Source: Hemerocallis citrina (taxonomy: Eukaryota; Streptophyta; Magnoliopsida; Asparagales; Asphodelaceae). Taken from it: a stretch of DNA of 64,000 nucleotides. Below the pieces are notes generated by a model. That model made no database searches. It saw only the letters and a program-made list of their open reading frames with translations, and was not told where the DNA came from. Positions 1 to 9,343 of the stretch are shown piece by piece. A program made the translations under genes and the position numbers. Where the stretch lies: the NCBI GenBank assembly GCA_017893485.1, contig JACEHZ010000207.1, positions 186,001-250,000 of the forward strand. The letters run 5' to 3'. Position 1 is the stretch's first letter. Every line of letters starts with the position of its first letter.

Positions 1-133
1 AAACTTTTTGGGCTCGATTTCGTGTCTTTGTCTGTTGACTGTTGAGCGCTCGAGCATTTGTTCGAAAGAACCCCCGAAGTCTGGGACTTAGACGACGTCT
101 GAATCTTTGTTGCTTGTTTGCGTTTCTTTTCAG

Positions 134-1054
134 CTTGTTGTGGTAGCCCAAGATGTCGAGCGCACCGGCTCGGATGACAAAGTTCGCGCCGAGGCAGGCC
201 TTGGGGCGACGAGGCTAGGTCTGGCGAAGTGTAGAGAGCGACTTTACGAAGTCGAGCTGGGACTGCGCCGAGCCGAAAGCGAGCGAAGCCAGCTTCAGCT
301 CATCTTAGGGCAGCGGGACAACGACATTCGACGTCTGGAAGGCAGGATTGCCGAGATGACCCCCTCGGGTGAGGGCGAGGGTTCGCCGGCAGCCTTCACT
401 AGCAGTCTTCGGACCAAGTGCTTTCGCCACACATTGTCGAAGGTAACGGCGGAGAGGGACAATCTGCTTTCGGAGATTCAGCACTTGCAAACTGTGGAGA
501 CGGAGCTTCGGACGGAAGGGGAGGAGCTGTCGACTAAGGTGGCCAAGCTTACAGCTGAACGGGATGAATTAGCGGCCGAAGTCGATGTGTTGAAGAGAGC
601 CACGGTAGATAGGAGCATCGAAGTCACTCATCTTCGTCATCCTATCGCGAGCCACGCAGGTGTTCCGAACTCGGCAGTACCTGCCTGCTTCGAGGTCGAG
701 GTGAAAGATGGCTCCTTGAGGGGTCGGATTTCCGAACTGGAGGCAGAGGTAGCTCGCCTCAAACCGCGTTCAGGGCCAATTAATGTGAGGAGCACTTCAT
801 GTACCCGAGCGGAGAGCGAGCGTGGCATCACTTTTTACGAGATGGCGACCCGTGCGCCTCTCGGCCATCCGAGCCCGGGGGATGTGCAGAGTTCAGTGGC
901 CGTCTCGTCGAGTGGTGCATCCGTTGGCGTAGCTGCCAGGAGTAGTGCCGAGGATACGTCGCAACTCGCTGGCCTGGGGCAGGTTTCTGGAAGTAAACGT
1001 CGCCGACCTCAGGTGTCTCTGAAAAGAAACATCCCTGCGCCTCGGAGGCATTGA
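134..1054 (+). CDS. ORF-b of element A: antisense coiled-coil accessory protein, last exon
   Basis: This open frame is opposite to gag-pol. It probably starts as an exon at 134, directly after a pyrimidine-rich acceptor ending CAG (131-133); the in-frame ATG at 107 would lie in the intron. The product is rich in E, R, L and A and predicted coiled coil through its first two thirds (heptads such as RISELEAEVARLKP), then has a conserved TSCTRxExERGIxFYE block and a basic tail ending PAPRRH. A close homologue occupies the equivalent antisense position in element B (39642-40357), where the tail ends PIPRRR. An AATAAA follows at 1180. Function is unknown; I recognise no catalytic domain. Upstream exons lie off-window. 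Confidence 0.7.
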   Translation, partial: LVVVAQDVERTGSDDKVRAEAGLGATRLGLAKCRERLYEVELGLRRAESERSQLQLILGQRDNDIRRLEGRIAEMTPSGEGEGSPAAFTSSLRTKCFRHTLSKVTAERDNLLSEIQHLQTVETELRTEGEELSTKVAKLTAERDELAAEVDVLKRATVDRSIEVTHLRHPIASHAGVPNSAVPACFEVEVKDGSLRGRISELEAEVARLKPRSGPINVRSTSCTRAESERGITFYEMATRAPLGHPSPGDVQSSVAVSSSGASVGVAARSSAEDTSQLAGLGQVSGSKRRRPQVSLKRNIPAPRRH

Positions 1055-1179
1055 CGATCATTTTTCTTTTTCATTTTTTTTTTGAAAACTCTTTGTATTC
1101 AGCCAAGTGTAACGGGTCGGATAGTCGATCCTTGCTTCTTAATGCTTTGTAACCATGATGCGTGTAAGAGTTGTTTTTT

Positions 1180-1185
1180 AATAAA
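1180..1185 (+). terminator. Polyadenylation signal of antisense ORF-b (element A)
   Basis: AATAAA lies 126 bases after the ORF-b stop in a T-rich tract. The context (AATAAAATTGGAGTTGAC) is matched at the same place downstream of ORF-b in element B, where AATAAAATCGAAGTTCGTC lies on the minus strand around 39501-39518. Conservation in two diverged elements supports a real 3' end signal. Confidence 0.55.
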
Positions 1186-1300
1186 ATTGGAGTTGACTCG
1201 CCCGTTGCTGTATTGTAGTTGCCCCACTCTTAGTTTAGTCGTGGAGTTGGCTTTAGAAATTCGGTCGGAGCCGGGGTTTGAGACTTGGGACGTTTTTTAG

Positions 1301-1690
1301 TGGTCTTGACTGCCGAACTCAAGCCCGTAATACGGTCGGTGGCAAGAACGCTCGGCGCGGGTGCCGAACTCACGCCCGTAATAGGTCGGTGTCAAGAACG
1401 CTCGGCAGCTGGTGCCGAGGCTAGAGACTTGTTGATTTTTTGCGGTTCTTGATCGCCGAACTCAAGTCTGTAATACGGTCGGTGGCAAGAATGCTCGGCG
1501 CGGGTGCCGAACTCACGCCCGTAATACGGTCGGTGTCAAGAACGCTCGGCAGCTGGTGCCGAGGCTTGAGACTTGTTGATTTTTTGATGATCTTGACTGC
1601 CGAACCCAAGCCCGTAATACGGTCGGTGGCAAGAACATTCGGCGCGGGTGCCGAACTCATGCCTGTATTACGGTCTGTGCCAAGAACGCC
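1301..1690. repeat. Tandem array, ~144-bp period, in the 3' region of element A
   Basis: About 2.7 copies. The anchor GCCGAACTCAAG recurs at 1312, 1455 and 1599 (spacings 143 and 144). Each unit holds two ~53-bp half-units built on CCGTAATACGGTCGGTG followed by CAAGAACGCTCGG, so the array is itself a repeat of repeats. It lies between the antisense gene and the larger array. Confidence 0.85.
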
Positions 1691-1699
1691 CGACAACCA

Positions 1700-2765
1700 A
1701 GTGTTGGAGTCCGAATCATCGTTAATTCAAGGGGCGTGGGAGCAATTCCGAATGGCGAACCACTTCTAGCTTGCTTAGTAGTGAACTTGCGAAGTGGAAT
1801 CGAACCAAGTGTTGGACTCCGTACCATTCGACGGTTGTAGGAGCAATTCCGAATGGCGAACTACTTCTAGTTCGCTTAGGAGCGAACTTGCGAAGTTGAA
1901 TCGTGCCAAGTGTTGGACTCCGAACCATCGTTAATTCAAGGGGCGTGGGAGCAATTCCGAATGGCAAACCACTTCTAGCTTGCTTAGTAGCGAACTTGCG
2001 AAGTGGAATCGAACCAAGTGTTGGACTCCGTACCATTCGACGGTTGTAGGAGCAATTCCGAATGGCGAACTACTTCTAGTTCGCTTAGGAGTGAACTTGC
2101 GAAGTAGAATCGAGCCAAGTGTTGGACTCCAAACCATCGTTAATTCAAGGGGCGTGGGAGCAATTCCGAATGGCGAACCACTTCTAGATTTCTTAGTAGC
2201 GAACTTGCGAAGTGGAATCGAACCAAGTGTTGGACTCCGTACCATTCGATGGTTGTAGGAGCAATTCCGATTGGCGAACTACTTCTAGTTCGCTTAGGAG
2301 CGAACTTGCGAAGTAGAATCGAGCCAAGTGTTGGACTCCGAACCATCGTTAATTCAAGGGGCGTGGGAGCAATTCCGAATGGCGAACCACTTCTAGCTTG
2401 CTTAGTAGCGAACTTGCGAAGTGGAATCGAACCAAGTGTTGGACTCCGTACCATTCGACGGTTGTAGGAGCAATTCCGAATGGCGAACTACTTCTAGTTC
2501 GCTTAGGAGCGAACTTGCGAAGTAGAATCGAGCCAAGTGTTGGACTCCGAACCATTCGACGGTTGTAGGAGCAATTCCGAATGGCAAACTACTTCTAGTT
2601 CGCTTAGGAGCGAACTTGCGAAGTAGAATCGAGCCAAGTGTTGGACCCCGAACCATCGTTAATTCAACGGTTGTGGGAGCAGTTCCGAACGACGGTCTAC
2701 CGTGGGCTCGTCCGGGGACGAGCCGAGGAGGTGAAGTCGAACGGGACGTGGACTCCGAACCATTG
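1700..2765. repeat. Tandem array with alternating ~104-bp monomers (209-bp dimer), element A
   Basis: About ten monomers of ~104-105 bp. Two monomer types alternate, giving a 209-bp higher-order period. One type contains TTCAAGGGGCGTGGGAGC and GAAGTGGAATCGAACC; the other contains CGGTTGTAGGAGC and GAAGTAGAATCGAGCC. Each monomer carries a short inverted repeat around AGTTCGCTTAGGAGCGAACT. The same monomer family, reverse-complemented and with a 113-bp period, occurs in element B (38391-39075). The last copies near 2540-2700 break the strict alternation. Confidence 0.9.
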
Positions 2766-2835
2766 GTTGAAATCACAATTTAAAAAGTAGGTGGTAAGAG
2801 GGGAGAGAAACATGCGAATTCACAAACACAAAAGA

Positions 2836-2847
2836 GCTTTCTTTATT
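2836..2847 (-). terminator. Possible polyadenylation signal directly after pol (element A)
   Basis: The minus strand reads AATAAAGAAAGC, 91 bases after the end of integrase. The identical 12-mer lies after integrase in element B (38323-38334), so it may end sense transcripts before the tandem arrays. Inference from sequence only. Confidence 0.4.
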
Positions 2848-2937
2848 GATAATCGACGGCGAACCGTTTTACATAGTACAATTTATGAAAATGGGTTACA
2901 AGTCGGAGGACTGGAATGGCTCGATATCTCCTGATAC

Positions 2938-3912
2938 TTAGATCGGCGCCGGAGCGCTTTCTTGGTATTTTAGGAGGTGATCGGCATTCCAGGTCCTCGG
3001 AAGCTCTCTGCCCTCTAGGTCTTCAAGGCGATATGTTCCAGGCCGAACCACTTTCGTGATCCTGTACGGCCCTTCCCAGTTCGGAGCTAGCTTGCTCTTC
3101 AGACTGGGGAGGGATATAGCTAGCTTTCTCAAGACCAAATCTCCTTGCTTAAGGTTGGCGGGTCGGACCTTTTTGTTGTACGCCAGTTCAACTCTTCTTC
3201 GGTAGATCTGCTGCCGAATCGACGCCCTTTCCCTCAGCTCGTCTATCAAGTCCAAGTCTGCTCTGAGGTCCCTGGCATTCTGTGCTTCGTCGTAGGCTGT
3301 GAGCCGAGGGGAAGGTATTCCGACCTCGAGAGGTATCACGGCCTCGGACCCATAGGTGAGGTTGAAAGGGGACTCGCCTGTGGGGGTCCGCTTGCTCGTG
3401 CGGTAGTTCCATAGGACGTTGGGGAGTTGGTCGACCCATAAACCCTTGGAACTTTTGTCAAGCCTTTTCTTGATGCCTGCGAGGATCTGCCGGTTAGCAT
3501 TTTCTGCCTGTCCATTTGACTGAGGGTGGGAGACGGACGAGAAGCGCTGCTGAATGGCCAGGTCGTCGCATAGAGCTCGGAACGCTGCGCCCGTGAACTG
3601 AGTCCCGTTGTCCGTTACGAGGACACGGGGGACGCCAAACCTGCATATGATGCTCTTCCAGAAGAACTGTACCACTTTGTTCTCGGTTATAGTGGCGAGG
3701 GGCTCGGCCTCGACCCACTTCGAGAAGTAGTCGATGGCTACAACCAAGAACCTGAACTGACCCGGAGCCGGAGGGAAGGGCCCTAGTAAGTCCATGCCCC
3801 ACATTGCGAAGGGGATGGGACTTGATAGGGAGGCGAGGTTGGCCTGAGGGAGGCGTCGGATGCTAGAGTGTCTCTGACAGGAGCTGCATTGCCGAACATG
3901 TCGCTCGGCATC
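2938..3912 (-). CDS. Integrase, catalytic core and C-terminal part (element A)
   Basis: This continues the pol frame after a TAA at 3913-3915. It opens with the second half of the zinc-binding motif (HVRQCSSC) and then the retroviral-type integrase core: first Asp in MWGMDLLGP, second Asp in VTDNGTQFTG, and Glu in the HPQSNGQAENANR segment, so the D,D-E triad is present. The C-terminal part ends with the WEGPYRI / RTWNADHLLKY motifs typical of Tat integrases. The enzyme joins element cDNA to host DNA. The stop that cuts it from the rest of pol falls where element B has an arginine codon, so it is a simple nonsense lesion. No chromodomain is seen. Confidence 0.9.
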   Translation of the reverse strand, partial: DAERHVRQCSSCQRHSSIRRLPQANLASLSSPIPFAMWGMDLLGPFPPAPGQFRFLVVAIDYFSKWVEAEPLATITENKVVQFFWKSIICRFGVPRVLVTDNGTQFTGAAFRALCDDLAIQQRFSSVSHPQSNGQAENANRQILAGIKKRLDKSSKGLWVDQLPNVLWNYRTSKRTPTGESPFNLTYGSEAVIPLEVGIPSPRLTAYDEAQNARDLRADLDLIDELRERASIRQQIYRRRVELAYNKKVRPANLKQGDLVLRKLAISLPSLKSKLAPNWEGPYRITKVVRPGTYRLEDLEGRELPRTWNADHLLKYQESAPAPI

Positions 3913-6900
3913 TTAAAGGAGGGTCGGCCAGAAGTACCCATAATTCAAAGCTTTTCGGGCCAAGGACCTAAATCCCGAGTGCGCCCCTCCGATGCCTTCG
4001 TGGAGCTCCTGTAGGGCATATTCGGCCTGATCCGGAGAGAGGCACCTTAGGTACGGTCGGCCGTCTATTTGAGAGAAAGAGCATTTGTATAGGATACCCT
4101 CGATCAAGACATAGCGCTCGGCCCGAGTTCTGACGCGGCGTGCTTCCTTGGGATCCGAGGGCAGAACCCCGTCCCTTAAGAATTCTACCAGCGGCTTCAT
4201 CCAATTGTCTTGTAGCATGACCGGCAATGATTCCGCCGAGGCAGGGGTCTCGTCTTCGATGCTCGGCTTGGAGAGGACTTCGATCAGTACGGTCTGTTCG
4301 AGACCTTGCAGTGAGGACGAGGCCAATTTGGAGAGGGCGTCGGCCTGTGAGTTCTCTTCACGAGGGACCCGCTGGATGAGTGCCTCCTCGAAATGGTTCA
4401 TGAGGGCCCGAACCTTGGTGAGGTACTTCGCCATCCGCTCGTCTCGGGCCTCGTATTTGCCCAAGACCTTATTTACGACGAGCTGGGAATCGCTGTGGAT
4501 TCGGAGGCGCTGCGCCCCAGCACTTCGTGCAAGTCCGAGGCCAGCAATGAGTGCCTCGTACTCCGCCTCGTTGTTCGAGGCCTTGAAGTTCATGCGGATC
4601 GCGTACTGGAGGACGAAGTCGTCAGGGCCGTTCAGAATGATGCCGACGCTGCTTCCTTCATTACATGAGGATCCGTCCATGAAGACCGTCCAAATGGGGG
4701 GTCCATTCGGGATGTGGCCGACCTCAGGAATAGTGGACTCTACGATGAAGTCGGCGAGCGCCTGTGCCTTAATTACTGTCCGAGGCTGGTAAGAGATGTC
4801 ATGCTGGCTCAGCTCTATGGACCACTTCATCAGCCGGCCTGAGGTCTCAGGCTTGTAGAGGATCTGCTTTAGGGGCTGGTCGGTGAGGACGACGATCGAG
4901 TGGGACTGAAAGTATGGCCGTAGCTTTCTCGCCACAGTGACTAGGGCGTAGGCCATCTTCTCTATCTTCGGATAGCGGAGTTCAGCGTCCCTAAGCACCT
5001 TGCTCACGTAGTAGATCGGCCTTTGGGTTCGGTCCTCTTCTCTTACCAAGACAGTGCTCAAGGTCTGCTCGGAAGCAGCCAAGTAGACGAAGAGAGTCTC
5101 GCCCGGGACCGGTTTGCTGAGCAGAGGGGGGTTCACTAAGTAGGCCTTCAGCTGGTCGAACGACTCCTGTTGTGGCTGGCCCCATTCAAATCCCTTAGCC
5201 CCCCTGAGTGCTTTGAAGAAGGGGAGGCACTTTTCCACTGACTTCGAGAGGAACCGACCGATAGCGGCGAGCCGACCGGTAAGCTTCTGCACCTCCTTGA
5301 TGTTCCGAGGCGGGGCCATGTCTAATATGGCCTTAATCTTCTCGGGATTAGCTTCGATCCCTCGTTGGCTTACCATGAAGCCGAGGAATTTTCCCGAGGA
5401 GACCCCGAACGCACACTTGTTCGGGTTTAGCCGCATGCTGTGCGTTCTCAACACGCCGAAGGCCTCCTGGAGGTCGGCCACGTGATCTGAGCCTCGGACG
5501 CTCTTGACGAGCATATCGTCAACGTACACCTCCATATTCCGGCCTATCTGGTTTTGGAAAACCTTATTGACGAGGCGCTGATAGGTGGCGCCCGCGTTCT
5601 TCAAGCCGAACGGCATGACCCGGTAGCAGTAGAGGCCTTGGTCAGTGACGAAGGAGGTCTTCGGAATGTCCGGGGGGAACATTCGGATTTGATTGTACCC
5701 TGAGAAGGCGTCCATGAAGCTGAGGAGCTCATGGCCCGAGGTGGCGTCAATAAGGGTGTCGATGTTCGGGAGAGGGAATGGATCCTTCGGACACGCCTTG
5801 TTTAGGTCGGTGAAGTCAATACATATCCTCCACGAGCCATTGGACTTCTTGACCATTACAACATTCGACAGCCACTCGGGGTAATTTACCTCCTGTATGA
5901 ACTTGGCCTTCAGAAGTTTATCAACCTCCTCCTTGATGGCCTGTTGTCGCTCGGGAGCAAACTTTCGCCTCTTCTGCTGAACCGGTTTGCACCCCGGTTC
6001 GACACTTAGGCGATGGACGAGCAGTTCCTCGGAAATGCCGGGCATGTCCGCGGCCGACCAAGCGAACAAGTCGCGGTTATCCCGGATGCATTGAATCAGG
6101 TCCGAGCACAGTGCGGTCGGCAAGGACTTGCTGATGAGGAACTTCCGGCTCGGGTCCTCGTCCGAGAAGAGCACTTCTTCTAACTCGTCCGCCGGCTCGG
6201 ACGTTGGCCGAGCTTTTGGCTCGGGGATTTCTAGTGTCTCGAGCGAGAGCACTGGTCCCCCGGTGGAAGTCATGTAGCACTTCCGGGCTGTTTCTTGGCT
6301 TCCCCTGACCTCCCGTACTCCCGACCGAGTGGGGAACTTCATTTTCAAATGATACGCCGAGGGGACAGCTTCCAGGGCGGCTAGGCCAGGACGGCCTAGA
6401 ATGACATTATACGCTGCCGGGACGTCGACGACCATGAAGTCCATCGGCTCGGTCCGGGTAGTAGGGGTGCTTCCCGCAGTAACGTCTAAGGTTATCACCC
6501 CCTCGACGGTTACCGGGACCCCCGTGAACCCGTGGAGTGTGTAACCGGCCGGCTTGAGACGGTCCCGGGACAGCTGCAGGCCTCGGAAGGCCGAGAGGAA
6601 GAGGATATTGACCGAACTCCCATTGTCTACTAAAATCCTCTGCACCTTGAAGTTGGCCATGCGGAGGTCGATGACAAGGGCATCGCCGTATGGGGTTCGG
6701 ACCCCTTCGAGGTCGGCATCGGAGAAAGACACAGGGACGCCGAGACCTTTGGGGGGAGGGGCACTGTGGACCGAGTTGACCTCCCGGATGAAGGCCTTTC
6801 GGGAGGAATTAGAGGAGCCCCCCATGGGACCTCCGTGGATCAGGTGCAGAACCCGTTCCTCCTCGAACTCGGGTGTTTCCTCGCGCCGCTCGGAGCGCTT

Positions 6901-6966
6901 GTTAGCCCCCCGAGGCGGAGGAGAGTTGCGATCCGTCCGGTCGTTAGCCTTCACGAACTTGGCCAA
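3913..6966 (-). CDS. Pol: protease, reverse transcriptase, RNase H, second RNase H (element A)
   Basis: A continuous frame of 1,017 residues. The aspartic protease has its active site DNGSS at residues 114-118. The reverse transcriptase spans about 340-530, with YVDD at 481-484. The first RNase H (about 600-735) is degenerate: the first catalytic Asp is missing ([10 protein letters not shown], 628-637). A second, archaeal-type RNase H (758-885) has an intact acidic set (Asp764, Glu802 or Glu804, Asp826, Asp876). The integrase zinc finger starts near the end ([22 protein letters not shown], from about residue 996) and is cut by the TAA. Two RNase H domains are a known hallmark of Tat elements. 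The reading frame differs from gag by -1; the apparent start at 6966 is not an ATG, so expression would need a frameshift. Confidence 0.93.
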   Translation of the reverse strand: MAKFVKANDRTDRNSPPPRGANKRSERREETPEFEEERVLHLIHGGPMGGSSNSSRKAFIREVNSVHSAPPPKGLGVPVSFSDADLEGVRTPYGDALVIDLRMANFKVQRILVDNGSSVNILFLSAFRGLQLSRDRLKPAGYTLHGFTGVPVTVEGVITLDVTAGSTPTTRTEPMDFMVVDVPAAYNVILGRPGLAALEAVPSAYHLKMKFPTRSGVREVRGSQETARKCYMTSTGGPVLSLETLEIPEPKARPTSEPADELEEVLFSDEDPSRKFLISKSLPTALCSDLIQCIRDNRDLFAWSAADMPGISEELLVHRLSVEPGCKPVQQKRRKFAPERQQAIKEEVDKLLKAKFIQEVNYPEWLSNVVMVKKSNGSWRICIDFTDLNKACPKDPFPLPNIDTLIDATSGHELLSFMDAFSGYNQIRMFPPDIPKTSFVTDQGLYCYRVMPFGLKNAGATYQRLVNKVFQNQIGRNMEVYVDDMLVKSVRGSDHVADLQEAFGVLRTHSMRLNPNKCAFGVSSGKFLGFMVSQRGIEANPEKIKAILDMAPPRNIKEVQKLTGRLAAIGRFLSKSVEKCLPFFKALRGAKGFEWGQPQQESFDQLKAYLVNPPLLSKPVPGETLFVYLAASEQTLSTVLVREEDRTQRPIYYVSKVLRDAELRYPKIEKMAYALVTVARKLRPYFQSHSIVVLTDQPLKQILYKPETSGRLMKWSIELSQHDISYQPRTVIKAQALADFIVESTIPEVGHIPNGPPIWTVFMDGSSCNEGSSVGIILNGPDDFVLQYAIRMNFKASNNEAEYEALIAGLGLARSAGAQRLRIHSDSQLVVNKVLGKYEARDERMAKYLTKVRALMNHFEEALIQRVPREENSQADALSKLASSSLQGLEQTVLIEVLSKPSIEDETPASAESLPVMLQDNWMKPLVEFLRDGVLPSDPKEARRVRTRAERYVLIEGILYKCSFSQIDGRPYLRCLSPDQAEYALQELHEGIGGAHSGFRSLARKALNYGYFWPTLL

Positions 6967-8674
6967 TTGCCCCTCCGGATGAGGGCTTCGATCTCATCTC
7001 TCAAAGCCCGGCAGTCGTTCGTGTCGTGGCCGTGGTCTCGGTGGTAGCGACACCACTTGTCTTTGTTCCTCCTCTTCGCCAGGGTGTGCATCCTCGGAGT
7101 TGGAGGGATGACCCCCTCCTTCTCCACTTCCATTAGGATAGTAGAGACGTTAGTGGTGAGGGGAGTGAACTTCTCGAACCTGGGGGGAGGGCGACGCTGA
7201 CCGCCATTGTCCTTCTGAGCTTTCCTGGACCCCTCTTCCCCCGTCGCCTTCCTCTTCGACCCTGTGGAGGGCCCTCCGAAGCTCGGAAGGGCTTCAGCCT
7301 CCTCTGCTCGGATGTACTTCTCGCACCTCAGGAGGAGGTCGGCGAAGTCATGCGGTGGCTTCTTGGCTAGGGACGATCGGAGGTTGGTGTTGAGGACATT
7401 CGACTGGAATGCCACGGTCGCCACCGACTGGTCTAAGGAGGCGATAGACCTTACCTCTGCAGTGAATCTTTTCACATAGTCCCGCAGCTTCTCTTCCCTT
7501 TCCTGCCGCAGGTTCAGCAGGGAAAGACTTGTCTTCTCGGCTCGCCTGCTACTCACGAAGTGAGTAATGAACAGTGTTTCAAACTGCTCGAACGAGAAGA
7601 TGGAGGAGGGGGCGAGCCTGGAATACCATTCCCGAGCCGACCCCCTGAGGGTGGCAGGGAAGGTCCTGCAGAGCACGGCATCGGAAGCTTGGTGGATCAG
7701 CATCAGGGTCTTGAAGCTTTCGACGTGATCGACCGGGTCGGATTCCCCTGAGTATGTTTCAAACTGCGGAGGTTTGAAACTCCTCGGTATGTGGGCCTCC
7801 ATGATCGACCGCGAGAAGGGGGGTCGGCTGGGACGGAAGGTTCCTGCTCGGGACTCCTCCTCCCTGTCCATGCGGCCGATACGCCTTTCCACCTCGTGGA
7901 TACGGCGGATGAGGGCGTCGTCCCTTCGCTGGTAATCGTATGATCCCCCGGACTCCTCTTCATAGGAGGGGGAGCGCGGACTGCGGCGCCTGTAGTCCTG
8001 GGATCGGCGAGGACTGTATTGCTGCCATTGGCGGCTGGGAGCCGGGGAAGGACTTCGGGTACGGTGACGAGGACTGGGGTCCCTCAGGGGCGTCGGAGCC
8101 CTCTGAGCATTTTGAACATTCTGCCGTAGGTTGAGAGCCTGCAGAATGGTCTCCTGAAATTGGAGGAATTCAGCCCGACTGATAGGCGTCTCTCGATCCC
8201 TCGGATGATGCCGATCCCCGGGGGAATGCGGCCTCCTCCTTCGGTGCTCGGGAGATGCCGCTCGGCCTCGGCGGTCCGGGGACCTTCTACCGTCTCGGCG
8301 ACGAGGGGACCGCTCACCCTGACGCTGGCGGGAGGCTCCCTCTCGGGCCCGCCTCTCGTCAAGGTGGGTGCGGAGGTCGTCGTCCTTCTGGCGGTTCAGG
8401 AGTGTGTTGCGGAGGTCGGGATGATGAGAAGCCATTGAGTCCGAGGACCCATTATAGACCGAGACATGGTCCGGGTTGAGGGGCTGCTTCTGCTTCCGAC
8501 CGTTAGGCCGGAAGGGCCATTGTTGGGCTGCTGCTTGGGATTAGGAGGTGGGACCTGCTGGGCCGGAGGAGGAAGGTCGGACTGCGGAATAGGGTTGACA
8601 GGGGCTTCCTCCGTAGGGTCGGCGGGATTGGCCACACGGTTCGACCCTCTAGATCTGACCTTCTTCGGAGGCAT
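6951..8674 (-). CDS. Gag (element A), frameshifted near its N-terminus
   Basis: Gag probably starts at ATG 8674, where the N-terminus [13 protein letters not shown] matches gag of B. A frameshift near 8515 moves the frame to an open stretch from 8435 ([10 protein letters not shown]) to the stop at 6951. A long arginine/serine/proline-rich segment comes first. The retrotransposon gag core follows ([33 protein letters not shown]). Near the C-terminus is an atypical zinc knuckle ([14 protein letters not shown]). The product would form the virus-like particle that packages element RNA. The C-terminus overlaps pol by 16 bases in another frame. Confidence 0.88.
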
Positions 8675-8721
8675 GGCTGCAGAAGACGACGGGGAAGAAG
8701 TTGAGGCTGTTCGTGTGGTTT

Positions 8722-8739
8722 TTCCCACAGACGGCGCCA
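8722..8739 (-). promoter_or_regulatory. Primer binding site (element A)
   Basis: Minus strand TGGCGCCGTCTGTGGGAA, three bases inside the LTR end. The first nine bases match the complement of plant tRNA-Asp 3' ends; the rest fits only partly. Elements B and E have nearly the same sequence at the same place. Confidence 0.8.
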
Positions 8740-8742
8740 ATC

Positions 8743-9343
8743 TGTTACCGCTGATTTCGGTGTGGGGGTAAACAGATGAATTTGTGAGTTCGAGAAAACC
8801 TGAACAGTTGACTCAAGCTTTCTTGCTCCTGCCGCAACCTGTAAGGAAGTGCGAGACACCGGGGTTGATTCCGGCGACGCACCCTCCGACGCTCTTGTCA
8901 GTAAACAGTGGAGATTTTAAAGAAAGAGCTTAAGGTGTGGAAAAAGTGATTAGCCTGTGACAATTGTAGGTTGGAGGTATTTATAGCCGCCATAGGAGTG
9001 AAGTTAGGGGCCTGATTTCCTGTCCAACTGTTAGGAGTAAAATCCTCCCAATTAGTTTAGGAAACTAATCCCTAATCCCCAGGTGAGAGGGTAACTGCCA
9101 ATCAAGCCCTTTGATTTGGTCAAATCAGTGGCCTTGATTCCCTCTTGTTGGGCCGGATTTGTATCGGGTCGGAACCCGTACCCGGCTAAGGCGGATCCAT
9201 TCGCGGGTTATTGGTTCTTTGCAAAAGAGACCCAGTACCTGCTTTGGACCCGTTTGTACGTGGAATTACCATTTTACCCCCGGGCATCAAAATTCGTGCC
9301 TGATTTGGGCGGTCCTGATTGAACCCCGATTTTAGCCATATCA
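8743..9343 (-). repeat. 5' LTR of element A (601 bp)
   Basis: The ends are TGATATGG and GTAACA on the minus strand. The TATA box (TATAAATA on the minus strand) is at 8978-8985. The block at 8838-8905 is shared with the LTRs of B, the solo LTR and E. The boundary is set by alignment with the verified LTR of B. The candidate target duplication on this side is ACTCC (9344-9348), unconfirmed. Confidence 0.9.

Larger units (their letters stand above)
1..9343 (-). mobile_element. Element A: Tat-lineage Ty3/gypsy LTR retrotransposon (left LTR outside window)
   Basis: Read on the minus strand the order is LTR (8743-9343), primer binding site, gag, protease, reverse transcriptase, RNase H, a second RNase H, integrase, tandem arrays, then a gene on the opposite strand. 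Integrase after RNase H marks Ty3/gypsy; the extra archaeal-type RNase H and the antisense gene downstream of pol mark the Tat lineage. Its LTR begins TGATATGGCTAAAA on the minus strand, as in element B, so the two are related families. Only three coding lesions are evident: a frameshift near 8515 in the gag N-terminus, a gag/pol frame change at about 6960 (shared with B), and a TAA at 3913-3915. The 3' LTR and target duplication cannot be checked because they lie left of base 1. Confidence 0.95.

Noticed and set aside
1980..2467. Open frames inside the tandem arrays (both strands)
   Set aside because: They repeat with the array period and are by-products of a repeat lacking stops; the same applies to 38251-39221.
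1700..2765. CRISPR-like regular repeats
   Set aside because: The units are contiguous ~104-bp tandem monomers without unique spacers, inside a plant retrotransposon.
4148..4792. Long open frames opposite pol of element A
   Set aside because: They mirror GC-rich coding sequence in another frame and have no recognisable domain; only the antisense genes outside pol are conserved.
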